Of a stretch of 14,854 bases of DNA, positions 1 to 8,064 are shown one piece after another. The stretch is from CAZDOD01 sp964506935 (GTDB lineage Bacteria > Desulfobacterota > Zymogenia > Zymogenales > Zymogenaceae): NCBI GenBank assembly GCA_964506935.1, contig CAZDOD010000060.1:1-14854 (forward strand), given 5' to 3'. A model generated the notes under the pieces. It was not told where the DNA came from and searched no databases. It saw only the letters and a program-made list of their open reading frames with translations. The position numbers and the translations under genes were made by a program. How positions within the stretch are numbered: position 1 is the stretch's first letter; each line of letters starts with the position of its first letter.

Positions 1-723
1 GACCATTCTGGGGAGCACCGTAACCATCCTGAGTCCGGTATGCTCGTCCCTCCCGCCGAGCAGATACCGGAGGCCGTATCGATTCTCTATGCCGATATAT
101 ATCTCACCACCCGGACGAAGGAGACGGCCCAAATTTACCATCGTCTCTCTTGCGACCTGATGTGGGTCTTTGCCGCCCCGCGCCTCGGGGATCCATTCGA
201 GCACCCCGTTTAGAATAATCAGGTCAAACGTCTCTTGCTCGAAAGGGAGGCTTTCCTCATCGGCTACGGCGAAGATGACGTTATCGATCCCCTCCGATTC
301 CACCCTGAGCTTTAAAAGCCTGATCCTATCGATATTCGGATCGACCGCATAGACAAGTTTTGCTATCTTCGAGGCGAAGAGGCTCAAGACCCCTGTCCCG
401 CAACCGAGGTCCAATATCGTGCTGTCGCTATTTATGCCAGTGAGCCAAAGGCCGTTTCCCCGCTCGATTGATGTATACCAGAACCGTTCCTCCCCGTCAC
501 CGAATGCCTCCAAGAGCGCGCCGTCCCACCCCTTCTCCATAGCGAGTTTTTGAAGTCTCTTGGATGTCTCGTCTTCATAAGGTGCCATGCCTTCAAGAAA
601 AACCGGGATCCCCTCACTAAAACGAAAGGTCTTCGCGCAAGCCGTGCACGAAAAACTCTCATCCCCACGCTTGAGTTTATGATGGCATTTTGGGCAAAAA
701 AGATCTCTATGGAAAGTCGACAT
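1..723 (-). CDS. Zinc-ribbon SAM-dependent methyltransferase (C-terminus cut by window edge)
   Basis: Class I SAM-dependent methyltransferase, open for 241 codons and running off the left edge. The N-terminus has a zinc ribbon (C10-x2-C13, C26-x2-C29) like those on Trm112/UbiE-type methyltransferases. The Rossmann part follows: motif I ILDLGCGTG at about 103-111, an acidic strand end VDPN at 127-130, then LNGVLEWIPE at 171-180 and the GIENRYGLRYLLG segment at 211-223. The last two motifs are familiar to me from methyltransferases of LPS and capsule loci. The ATG at 723 was chosen because the zinc ribbon begins ten codons later; its ribosome-binding site is weak. It is divergent from the flippase gene across 138 AT-rich bases. 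Inferred role: cytoplasmic methylation of a sugar, a glycan chain end or a lipid precursor. The substrate cannot be read from the sequence. Confidence 0.8.
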   Translation of the reverse strand, partial: MSTFHRDLFCPKCHHKLKRGDESFSCTACAKTFRFSEGIPVFLEGMAPYEDETSKRLQKLAMEKGWDGALLEAFGDGEERFWYTSIERGNGLWLTGINSDSTILDLGCGTGVLSLFASKIAKLVYAVDPNIDRIRLLKLRVESEGIDNVIFAVADEESLPFEQETFDLIILNGVLEWIPEARGGKDPHQVARETMVNLGRLLRPGGEIYIGIENRYGLRYLLGGRDEHTGLRMVTVLPRMV

Positions 724-861
724 CTCGATAGACTTGCAGTTTTTTTAAAAAAGTTGCCTCAAAGGAAAAACCTAATTATCTTGTATTGCTGATAATATTT
801 TGCCATAATCACAAAAAAAAGCAAAACCAATTATATTTAAACACCTTTAATCTCCGATCCC
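724..861. other. AT-rich divergent intergenic region between methyltransferase and flippase
   Basis: These 138 bases separate two divergent starts and must hold both promoters. For the plus strand the best sigma70-like pair I see is TTGTAT (781-786), a 17-base spacer and CATAAT (804-809). This is weak (3/6 and 5/6 to consensus). It would give a leader of about 45 bases before the TTG at 862. No convincing minus-strand promoter was found. An imperfect A/T-rich inverted repeat lies at 736-757. Confidence 0.3.
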
Positions 862-2304
862 TTGGAACACGATATCAAAAGCAAAGTCGCAAGCTCCTTT
901 GTATGGGTGAGCGTAAGCTCGCTCCTGTCAAGGGCATCGACGATATTCGCCACATTGATCCTGGCGGGCATGCTTACGCCCGAAGATTTCGGTGTCGTCG
1001 CCATAGCAAATGTAATATCCTCAAGCTTGGGCCTATTTCGCGATCTCGGGATGAACCAGGCGCTCATCTATCAGCTCGACCGCGTAGAAGACGCCTCGGA
1101 TACCGCCATGATACTCAGCGTTGCGATAAGCACCGTGCTCTTCGGTATCGGGTATTTCCTCGCAGAGCCTGCGGCAATATTTTTTAGAAATCCCGCGGTC
1201 GAAGACGTGATAAAAGTCCTCCCCTTCTCCCTAGTCATTACCGCCTTTTCCTCAATACCCACATCCCTTCTGGAAAAAGAGATGGATTTTAAGAGGAGGG
1301 CACTTCCCGAGATAATATCTTTCTTTACCTACTTCGTCGTATCAGTGACGCTTGCCCTTATGGGCTTCGCCTACTGGAGCATAGTACTTGGGCACATAGC
1401 CCACTCGATCGTCAATCTAATCGTCGTTTTTTTTATATCGCCGTGGCACCCCTCCTTCAGATTCCATCCGCGCATCCTAAAAGGACTTTTGGGATTCGGT
1501 AAATATGCGATGTCAAACACGATCATAGTCTTCATATTCAGAAACATTGACGATTTTTCCATTGGCAGGCTCCTCGGAACCGCCTCATTGGGCTTTTACA
1601 ACCTCGCCTATAGAATATCAAATGTCACCGCTACGCAGATAACCCATATGATCTCAAAGGTCACCTTCCCCGCCATGGTCAAGATGAAGGATGACTCCAA
1701 GAGCATCATTGATTTCTACCTCAAGACCTTCTACTATCTGTGTATCATTAACTTCCCCTTGACCATCGGGATAATCTGCTTCACCTCACCCTTCTTCCAT
1801 ATATTTTACGGCAACAAGTGGGACGCTGCGATTCTCCCCACCCAGATACTCGCGATCTTCGGTCTTTTGAGGGGGCTCTTTTCCGGCGCCGGATCGGTCC
1901 TAATGACGATCGGCAGGATAAGAGAGACCTTCTTTATACTCTTGGGACAACTCATACTCCTCCTTGTCTTTATCTATCCCGTAACCGTACATTTTGAGGT
2001 TGTGGGGATCTGTATACTTTTATCGCTTTTAAATATTGCAATGGCCATCGTATTTACGTTGAGGCTCGAGAGTCTGTTCCCAAACACCGCAAGGAGAATG
2101 CTGAAACTCATGACATTTCCCCTGATTTTTTCTATCATCGCGATTCTTTTTCCGATAAAGCTTCTGACCCTGATCTTCGGTGAACCCAACCTCTTGTCAT
2201 TTATCGGTGTCGCCGTTCTATCGAGTCTCCTGTATTTATTTGTGATAACAAAAAAGGATAAACAGATCATAAGGGAGATTAAGGATCTCTATTTTACTCG
2301 CTGA
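862..2304 (+). CDS. wzx: Wzx-type polysaccharide flippase (MOP superfamily)
   Basis: Integral inner-membrane protein of 480 residues, the usual length for oligosaccharide flippases of the MOP superfamily. It would move undecaprenyl-diphosphate-linked repeat units from the cytoplasmic to the periplasmic face. The N-terminus is typical of the Wzx/WzxC group: a basic cap, a first membrane helix at about 10-36, then LTPEDFGVVAIANV at 38-51 and DLGMNQALI at 61-69. EKEMDFKR at 139-146 and the aromatic-rich stretch after it are also family-like. Hydrophobic segments continue to the end, compatible with 12 or more helices. The start is a TTG at 862: an in-frame stop lies at 838-840 and no ATG or GTG intervenes. 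The Shine-Dalgarno sequence is poor. It converges on the glycosyltransferase gene and is the only polysaccharide gene here on the plus strand, so it is transcribed separately from the export operon. Confidence 0.88.
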   Translation: MEHDIKSKVASSFVWVSVSSLLSRASTIFATLILAGMLTPEDFGVVAIANVISSSLGLFRDLGMNQALIYQLDRVEDASDTAMILSVAISTVLFGIGYFLAEPAAIFFRNPAVEDVIKVLPFSLVITAFSSIPTSLLEKEMDFKRRALPEIISFFTYFVVSVTLALMGFAYWSIVLGHIAHSIVNLIVVFFISPWHPSFRFHPRILKGLLGFGKYAMSNTIIVFIFRNIDDFSIGRLLGTASLGFYNLAYRISNVTATQITHMISKVTFPAMVKMKDDSKSIIDFYLKTFYYLCIINFPLTIGIICFTSPFFHIFYGNKWDAAILPTQILAIFGLLRGLFSGAGSVLMTIGRIRETFFILLGQLILLLVFIYPVTVHFEVVGICILLSLLNIAMAIVFTLRLESLFPNTARRMLKLMTFPLIFSIIAILFPIKLLTLIFGEPNLLSFIGVAVLSSLLYLFVITKKDKQIIREIKDLYFTR

Positions 2305-2368
2305 AAAAAACTATTTTAAATACTCTTACTCAGATTGAAAAATGTGAAAGATCGTAAAATCCGTGAAC

Positions 2369-3526
2369 CTAACCGCTGTATCTTTTGAAGATCTCCTCAA
2401 GGAGCACGACGTTCTTTTTGAGATTATATTCTCTATTGATTCTTTCCCCCCCATGCCTCCCCATATTTATCCTCAAATCCTCATCCATCAAAAGCTCTTT
2501 CAGCTTCATCGCCAGAGATTCGGGGTCGTTTTTCGAAACCAAAAAACCGGTTCGGCCGTCCTCGATGATCTCGGGATTTCCCATTATATTTGAGGCAACA
2601 ACGGGAAGCCCAAGCGCCATCGCCTCCATGATCGCCACAGGTATCCCCTCTGAGGTGCTCGGATGTACAAAGATATCGGAATCGGCCAGAAGCCCCAATA
2701 CTTCATCTCTGGGTCTTTTCCCGAGCAGAGATACCTTGTCTGTGATCTTCGCCACTTTCAGCGTATTTCTGAACTCATTTTTCCCTTCATCCCCGCCGCC
2801 AATGACCACGGCCGAAAAATCAACACCCATAGAATCAAGGATAACAAGGGCCTCGGCAAGGATGTTCAAGGCCTTTACCGGGCGAAACCACGATACGGTA
2901 ATAATCAGGGGGGGGACGTTTTTCGTCTTTTTATCCCTAACTTTGAATTTCTCAAGGTTGACCCCGCACCTTACGATCTCAACCTTTTTTGAGACCTCAC
3001 CATACTTTTCGGCGATATAGTTTTTGTTAAACTCAGAGATCGTAATGAAGGGTCTGGCCTTTTCGATCACCTCGCTCAGCCTTTCAAGGGGCCTATAGAG
3101 GAGGTCCGAGTGATGGATCGTGCTCGAAAATGGGATACCCACCTCATTCGATATGAGCATGGCAAAAAGCGAGTTTGCCGAGACGAACTCGCAGTGGATC
3201 CTGTCGGTTTTATCAGCTTTTAGGATTTCGGAGATTTGAAATGCGCGAAGAGATCCGATTATACCGAGGTGGCGTCTCCCGACGAAGATGAATCTGATAA
3301 GTCTTTTTGGGGATAAGAGGAGGTACTTTATGAGCACCTTCCGGTAGTCTATTTTTTGAACCTCATGCAGTCTTTTTTCTATTTTCGTATTAATCTTGTC
3401 TCTCGAAATCAAGAGATCGAAGATGCAGAAGATGGATATATCGTGACCCCTCTCCAAAAGCTCAATGATTTCGTCCTCCACCACCGAATGAATTGGATAA
3501 GTATTTAGAATGTAAGCAATTTTCAT
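2369..3526 (-). CDS. GT4-type glycosyltransferase
   Basis: A 385-residue cytoplasmic glycosyltransferase with GT-B fold, of the Glycos_transf_1 (GT4) family. It would transfer a sugar from a nucleotide donor onto the growing lipid-linked repeat unit. The N-terminal acceptor domain starts MKIAYILNTYP and contains IHCEFVSANSL at 110-120 and GIPFSSTIHHSDL at 130-142, resembling the HAHFA and GIPFSFTxH motifs of colanic-acid WcaL/AmsK-like enzymes. The C-terminal donor domain has VSWFRPVKAL at 211-220 and the retaining-enzyme E-x7-E signature at 293-301 (EGIPVAIME), then GLPVVAS and NPEIIEDGRTGFLV. It is the last gene of the minus-strand operon, 83 bases after the O-antigen ligase-type gene. The ATG at 3526 begins directly with the GT-B first strand. 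Donor, acceptor and linkage are unknown. Confidence 0.88.
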   Translation of the reverse strand: MKIAYILNTYPIHSVVEDEIIELLERGHDISIFCIFDLLISRDKINTKIEKRLHEVQKIDYRKVLIKYLLLSPKRLIRFIFVGRRHLGIIGSLRAFQISEILKADKTDRIHCEFVSANSLFAMLISNEVGIPFSSTIHHSDLLYRPLERLSEVIEKARPFITISEFNKNYIAEKYGEVSKKVEIVRCGVNLEKFKVRDKKTKNVPPLIITVSWFRPVKALNILAEALVILDSMGVDFSAVVIGGGDEGKNEFRNTLKVAKITDKVSLLGKRPRDEVLGLLADSDIFVHPSTSEGIPVAIMEAMALGLPVVASNIMGNPEIIEDGRTGFLVSKNDPESLAMKLKELLMDEDLRINMGRHGGERINREYNLKKNVVLLEEIFKRYSG

Positions 3527-3609
3527 CGGTCTCGGTCTAAAGTATCATCTGGCAAAGGACAGTACAGACAATTTACATCTTTTTATGTAGAGATGAAAAA
3601 TGGAAAAAC

Positions 3610-5016
3610 TCAAGAAGTCTTCGTTTCATCGACTTTTACGGAAGCGTCCTTTTCATAATCCGACAGGGTCACGATGGCGGCCATGAAAAACCAGTAGGGT
3701 TCCATAATTCTGACGATTATGAATGAGGCCGCCCCGATAGAATGGCCGAGGAGTGCCGCGGTACCTGCGAGCATCCCAAGTGAAAGGCCTTTTAGCAACG
3801 GGTCATTACTCGTCCTGTATGTATTAAAGAGGTAGAGAGATGACATGTAGACGAGGTAAAGAAAGGCGAGCAGCCCAATGGTCCCCGTCTCCGCCAGGAG
3901 TCTGAAGTACATGCTGTCGATAATTCCTACTCCGGTGATACCCCATCCGAAGATGGGCTTTTCCTTCCATTTTCTTATGGAATATTTAAATGAACTGATC
4001 CTCGCCGAGGTGGAGCTGTCGAAACCGATATCGCCGATCTTTTCGGTATCCGCAAAATTTGGATCGGGCACAAAGGTGCTTGTAACCCTGTCCTTAACAT
4101 CTTTCGGGAGTACTATGGGTGCAATTGCCATAAAGACCAACAATAGAGACACCAGAAGCACTTTTTTATCGGTTAAGATAAAAAGAACAACGAACATGGG
4201 TATTGCAGCTATCCATGAGCTCCTTGAAAGGGTGAAGATAAAGGGAATGGTAAGAAGTGCTATTATTGCCAAAAGATATGTCTTTATCTTTTTGTCCGAC
4301 ATGGAAAACCAGAGTCCGCTCGCCACTGAGATAATGAGTATCAAATAACCACCGAGTGTATTGGGCTCGCCACTCTCCCCTTCAAAGGGTGCGCTCACCC
4401 TCACGCCCATAGGTATCTGTACAGAAGCGTAGATACCGGTGAATATCGCCACCACGATGGAGGCGATAATAAACCTATTTATCTGATCTTTATCCTTTAT
4501 ATTATTTACGAACATAAAGAAAACTAAAAAATATTCCATATACTTAAAGACATACAGAAGACCGGACATGATACCCACCCTCCCGAATATCGCCCCTAAA
4601 AGGGTTGCAAAAAGGGAGGCAAAGATATACAGCCTTATCGGCTGGTTCAGCGGCGTCTTGACAATAAGCCCCACCCCCTCGTACAGGGCGGTTTTTACCA
4701 TCCATGAAGAAAAGACAATCAGGATAATGATGTCCTCGACCCTGATGACGAGTTTCCTCCCCTCCGCCAGCTCACCACCAAAGGAAAATTCCGGCGAAAA
4801 TAGCATCGAAAAAAGGACAAGATAGAGTGCCATCTCGGTATTGAAAAAGCAGATGGCGCTGGCTATTATCCCGATGGAGAGGATTATGACCTTGAGCTCC
4901 ATCCCGCCGGAGATGAGCATAGCCATTAAGGCTATAATCAGGAATATAATCCCTAAAAAAACGAGGGTGGTAAAATTAAGGTCGGTTATCTCGAAGGAGG
5001 TTTTGGGGGTTCTCAT
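3610..5016 (-). CDS. O-antigen ligase/polymerase-type membrane protein (Wzy/WaaL family)
   Basis: A 468-residue polytopic inner-membrane protein with about 10-12 hydrophobic segments and a large periplasmic loop before the last helices. Family hallmarks of the O-antigen ligase / Wzy_C domain are present: GEPNTLGGYL at 216-225, TLSRSSWIAAI at 262-272 (the conserved R-[ST]-x-W arginine motif), and the block PIFGWGITGVGI...DSMYFRLLAETGTIGLLAF from 354 to 385. Such proteins either polymerise repeat units in the periplasm (Wzy) or attach glycan to an acceptor (WaaL, PglL-like), and sequence alone does not separate these. Position directly after the wzc-like gene (17-base gap) and no LPS-core genes nearby favour a polymerase; this is inference. 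The short charged C-terminus (452-468) would be cytoplasmic or periplasmic tail. Confidence 0.85.
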   Translation of the reverse strand: MRTPKTSFEITDLNFTTLVFLGIIFLIIALMAMLISGGMELKVIILSIGIIASAICFFNTEMALYLVLFSMLFSPEFSFGGELAEGRKLVIRVEDIIILIVFSSWMVKTALYEGVGLIVKTPLNQPIRLYIFASLFATLLGAIFGRVGIMSGLLYVFKYMEYFLVFFMFVNNIKDKDQINRFIIASIVVAIFTGIYASVQIPMGVRVSAPFEGESGEPNTLGGYLILIISVASGLWFSMSDKKIKTYLLAIIALLTIPFIFTLSRSSWIAAIPMFVVLFILTDKKVLLVSLLLVFMAIAPIVLPKDVKDRVTSTFVPDPNFADTEKIGDIGFDSSTSARISSFKYSIRKWKEKPIFGWGITGVGIIDSMYFRLLAETGTIGLLAFLYLVYMSSLYLFNTYRTSNDPLLKGLSLGMLAGTAALLGHSIGAASFIIVRIMEPYWFFMAAIVTLSDYEKDASVKVDETKTS

Positions 5017-5033
5017 TACTGACGCGACCGATA

Positions 5034-7340
5034 CTATTTTGAGTTAGGTTTCTTTTTAAATAACTTTGAAAGACGCTCTTTTACGGCGGCTAAAATAGTT
5101 ACTGCTTTCTCCTTTGAAGTAGCGAAAAGATGGAGGAGATTTTCTTTTTGAAATATCTCTTTGATCTTTTCCCAATCGGATTGTTTTCGAGGCCTTTCCC
5201 CCTCCTCATAGTAATACTGGTACTGATATTCATAGTAGTCGGGGCCGTATTCCGGTCTCACTCCATTTAGGATAACGCCCAGAACCTTTGCCTTCACATT
5301 ATCAAGGTGAGACTTTGTTCTCTTAAGGACACCGCGGGCTATCTTCCCTACCTCATATAGGATGATTACGCCGTCAACCTTTTGGCTCAAGAGAACCGCA
5401 TCGGTAACGGGAAGGACGGGTGGGCAGTCGAAGATGACGAAGTCGTACTCATCTTTGACCTCTGCGATAAACTTCGACATCTGGCGGGAATTTATGAGTT
5501 CTGACGGATTGGTGGGGAATGCCCCGGATGTTATGAGGTTCAAATTGGAGAGCTCGGGAGTTTTTATCAGGGCATTCATATCGAAACCGCTCAGGATGAA
5601 GTCGTTTATATCCCTCGTTACCGCCCGCCAATCTTGGCTCCCCAAGATAATATCGGATAGGCCGGGGGACTTTTCTATTCCGAAGATCTTTCCAAAGGTG
5701 GCGCGACGAAGGTCGGCTTCCACCAACAAAGTCTTGTAACCGCCAAGTGCCATCGAAACAGCGGTATTTACACAATTTACGGTCTTCCCCTCTTGGAGGG
5801 AGGAGCTTGTAATCATTATTGTCTTTATTTCACTCTCACGGTTTATAAAGAGGATGTTGGTCCTCAAAGATCGATATGCCTCGACCATCTGTGATTTCGG
5901 ACTCATGTGGATAATTAAGGGTGAACCCTTTTGATCCCGATCGAGCTCTAATTCTCCACCCTCACCCGCTTCTTCCATATCCTTTACTGACGAAACATAT
6001 GGGATTACTCCCAAAACCGGTATATCAAGATAGCTCTCCACATCCTCTATGGTGCCGATGGAGGTGTCGAGATTTTCCATTACGATTGAAAAGAATACCC
6101 CGAGGAGAAGCCCCATAAACAGCCCGATTATCAGAGACGAGCCCGACTTCGGGGGGTTCATCGGTTTTGCGGGAATGAGGGCGGGTGTTACTATTGTCAC
6201 CTCCTCTATCATTCCCGATTCCTGGATCAGTATCTCTTGATATCTGGAATTGAGCTCGGAATATAAATCCGTCTGGAGATCAACCTCCCTCTGAAATCTT
6301 GCCAGGGTCAGGTTATCGTCGGGATACTCCGAGGTCTTGTTTTTATAAATTTCTATATCTTTTTTTAAGACCTCCATCCTGGCATTATTGGTGGATATCC
6401 TTGATTTAATTTCACCCGATATTAAGTCTAGGACTTCAGATATCTTATTGTTGATTTCCTTGACCTGTGGATGATGGACGGTGTATACACCTAAAAGCTG
6501 ATCCCTCTCTAACAATAGGTCCTGGAGGGCATTGTTGAGCTTATACAAGCTACTATTTATATCTGTTTCATTTAGCGTAAAAGATTGCTTGCTCGATATA
6601 TTTTTGGAAGATATTTCCTTTTTGAAAAACTCCAGTGTGGCGTTCTCCCTGTTAAGTTTATTATATTCGGATTCGATACCAGCGAGGTTTTCAAGATCCA
6701 TAAGTGCCTGATTGTCAAGAGAGACGATATCCCTCTCCTCCTGAAACTTGCGGAATTTATCTTCGGCATCTCTTAATCTATCGGAAACAAGTTTCAGCTG
6801 TTCCTCTATGAACGACTTGGTATCTATTGTCCTTTTATTGATTTCCTCTATATTATACTCCCTGTAGCTCTCCGCAACCGAATTGGCAAGGACGGCCGCC
6901 ATATCGGGATCGTTGTCAGTGACACTTATCCTTATAATATTGGTATTTTCTTCGGGCTGGGTCTCGATCTCTGCCTCAAGCAAAGATATAACGCTCATAT
7001 ATTCCTTCGAGGTCAGTATATCGGCGGAATCCAGCCTTTCGTCTAAAAGACCCGCCCGCTTTGCGGTCTTCTCCAACACGGGAAAACTCTTTATGATCTT
7101 GGTCTGGGAATATATATTGTCATACGGGGACCAATAGAAGACCGTTGTAAGCATCCCGGCAAGGGTCTGGCTCTTGTCGTACTTTACCTTGGTGATAGCC
7201 TGATATAGAGGGGCGGGGCTTTGTATTAAAGCGAAAATAAAACTGAGGGCCGAAAGCGCAACAGCCGAAAAAAAGATGATCTTTCTCCGCTTTTTAACTA
7301 TTCTAATCAGGTCCTTGAGCTGTATCTCATATTGAGCCAT
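5034..7340 (-). CDS. wzc: Wzc-like polysaccharide co-polymerase and tyrosine autokinase
   Basis: A 768-residue fusion of a Wzz-type chain-length regulator and a bacterial tyrosine (BY) kinase. Order: N-terminal Wzz region with TM1 at about 20-40; a long periplasmic part with predicted coiled coils at about 160-240 and 265-375; proline-rich PALIPAKPMNPPKSG at 386-400; TM2 at about 402-420; then the cytoplasmic kinase. Kinase motifs are the oligomerisation motif E-x2-R-x2-R (E487, R490, R493), Walker A SSSLQEGKT (512-520), Walker A' LLVEADLRR (538-546) and Walker B FVIFDCPPVLPVTDA (634-648). Eight tyrosines cluster at 698-711. Unlike most Wzc proteins the chain continues 57 residues past this cluster and ends in a lysine-rich tail. 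The ATG at 7340 has a strong purine-rich ribosome-binding site. It would set chain length and couple polymerisation to export with the Wza-like protein encoded just upstream. Confidence 0.93.
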   Translation of the reverse strand: MAQYEIQLKDLIRIVKKRRKIIFFSAVALSALSFIFALIQSPAPLYQAITKVKYDKSQTLAGMLTTVFYWSPYDNIYSQTKIIKSFPVLEKTAKRAGLLDERLDSADILTSKEYMSVISLLEAEIETQPEENTNIIRISVTDNDPDMAAVLANSVAESYREYNIEEINKRTIDTKSFIEEQLKLVSDRLRDAEDKFRKFQEERDIVSLDNQALMDLENLAGIESEYNKLNRENATLEFFKKEISSKNISSKQSFTLNETDINSSLYKLNNALQDLLLERDQLLGVYTVHHPQVKEINNKISEVLDLISGEIKSRISTNNARMEVLKKDIEIYKNKTSEYPDDNLTLARFQREVDLQTDLYSELNSRYQEILIQESGMIEEVTIVTPALIPAKPMNPPKSGSSLIIGLFMGLLLGVFFSIVMENLDTSIGTIEDVESYLDIPVLGVIPYVSSVKDMEEAGEGGELELDRDQKGSPLIIHMSPKSQMVEAYRSLRTNILFINRESEIKTIMITSSSLQEGKTVNCVNTAVSMALGGYKTLLVEADLRRATFGKIFGIEKSPGLSDIILGSQDWRAVTRDINDFILSGFDMNALIKTPELSNLNLITSGAFPTNPSELINSRQMSKFIAEVKDEYDFVIFDCPPVLPVTDAVLLSQKVDGVIILYEVGKIARGVLKRTKSHLDNVKAKVLGVILNGVRPEYGPDYYEYQYQYYYEEGERPRKQSDWEKIKEIFQKENLLHLFATSKEKAVTILAAVKERLSKLFKKKPNSK

Positions 7341-7365
7341 GCCTTCTTCCTTCTCCTTTTTGTTA

Positions 7366-8055
7366 CTACGGTGTTATAGGTGTAACTCTTGTGGGGGTAA
7401 AGATAAGATCTATAACAGGTATTAGCTGTTGAGCGAAGTATTTCACATTGGAAATGCTAGTTGATGGTAGATAGACGATGTCTCCACCCTTGAGGATTAT
7501 ATTCTGGGTCATGTCTCCCATTTTTAACATTCGGGAAAAGTCTGAAACTATTACCTGGGGATTGGTGTTGTAATCTCTGATGACCACGACATTTTTCAGC
7601 TTTGCATCCCTTGTGGGACCTCCCGACGAGGCGATAATTGAGGCAAGGGTCAAACCATTTTCAAAATTATATGCCCCCGGAACATTCGCCTCTCCAAGAA
7701 CATAAACCACCTCTTTGATCCTCACGTTTACATTGGGACTAACATAATAATATAAGAGCTCTTCGTTAATCTTTTCCTCCAAGTCCCTTTCGTTGAGACC
7801 CATCACCGGTATGTCCTTTATAAACATAAGGTCTATCGTCCCATCCCTTTTAACCTGAGACTCATAATCTTTCAGTCCATCCGCCTCCCACAATGAGACT
7901 ACGATGATATCTCCGGGTTCCACTTCGTGTTGATATCTTTCTGTGTCTTTCGGGGCTGATGGGAGATTGGCGGATGGTATACCGCCCGTTGTGGTACATG
8001 AGGAAGTAAGAATTAAAAGAAAAACAATTATAACAATAAAAAAAGAATTTTTCAT
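7366..8055 (-). CDS. Wza-like polysaccharide export lipoprotein (Poly_export/SLBB)
   Basis: A 229-residue outer-membrane polysaccharide export protein. A lipoprotein signal peptide with lipobox LTSSC places the lipidated cysteine at C20. The Poly_export domain follows at about 42-115 (EVEPGDIIVVSLWEADGL, the VKRDGTIDLMFI segment, VSPNVNVRIKE), then an SLBB domain at about 116-195 (VLGEANVPGAYNFENG, LTLASIIASSGGPTRDA, LKGGDIVYLP). It is much shorter than E. coli Wza (about 380 residues): there is one clear SLBB domain and no long amphipathic barrel helix, only a short hydrophobic C-terminal segment (205-222). Short versions of this kind are common in EPS loci of deltaproteobacteria and exosortase-bearing bacteria. 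The ATG at 8055 is preceded by AGGATAAGG. The gene begins nine bases after the HD-GYP gene and 25 bases before the wzc-like gene, so expression is almost certainly coupled. Confidence 0.9.
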   Translation of the reverse strand: MKNSFFIVIIVFLLILTSSCTTTGGIPSANLPSAPKDTERYQHEVEPGDIIVVSLWEADGLKDYESQVKRDGTIDLMFIKDIPVMGLNERDLEEKINEELLYYYVSPNVNVRIKEVVYVLGEANVPGAYNFENGLTLASIIASSGGPTRDAKLKNVVVIRDYNTNPQVIVSDFSRMLKMGDMTQNIILKGGDIVYLPSTSISNVKYFAQQLIPVIDLIFTPTRVTPITP

Positions 8056-8064
8056 AACCTTATC

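Noticed and set aside
736..757. Inverted A/T repeat upstream of the methyltransferase, considered as an operator or terminator
   Set aside because: It is mainly a T-run next to an A-run with mismatches in the flanks, expected by chance in this AT-rich gap.
786..1187. Plus-strand open frame of 133 codons overlapping the start of the flippase gene
   Set aside because: It is rich in Arg/His and low-complexity text, with no domain signal. It lies over the flippase frame, which has clear family motifs and membrane helices.
2305..2368. Convergent gap between flippase and glycosyltransferase, searched for a bidirectional terminator
   Set aside because: No stem of useful length with a T-run on either strand was found, so termination may be Rho-dependent or occur inside the opposing genes.
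3555..3600. CATCT...AGATG stem in the gap between the ligase-type and glycosyltransferase genes
   Set aside because: A 5-bp stem with a 10-base loop is too weak for a terminator, and the two genes read as one operon.
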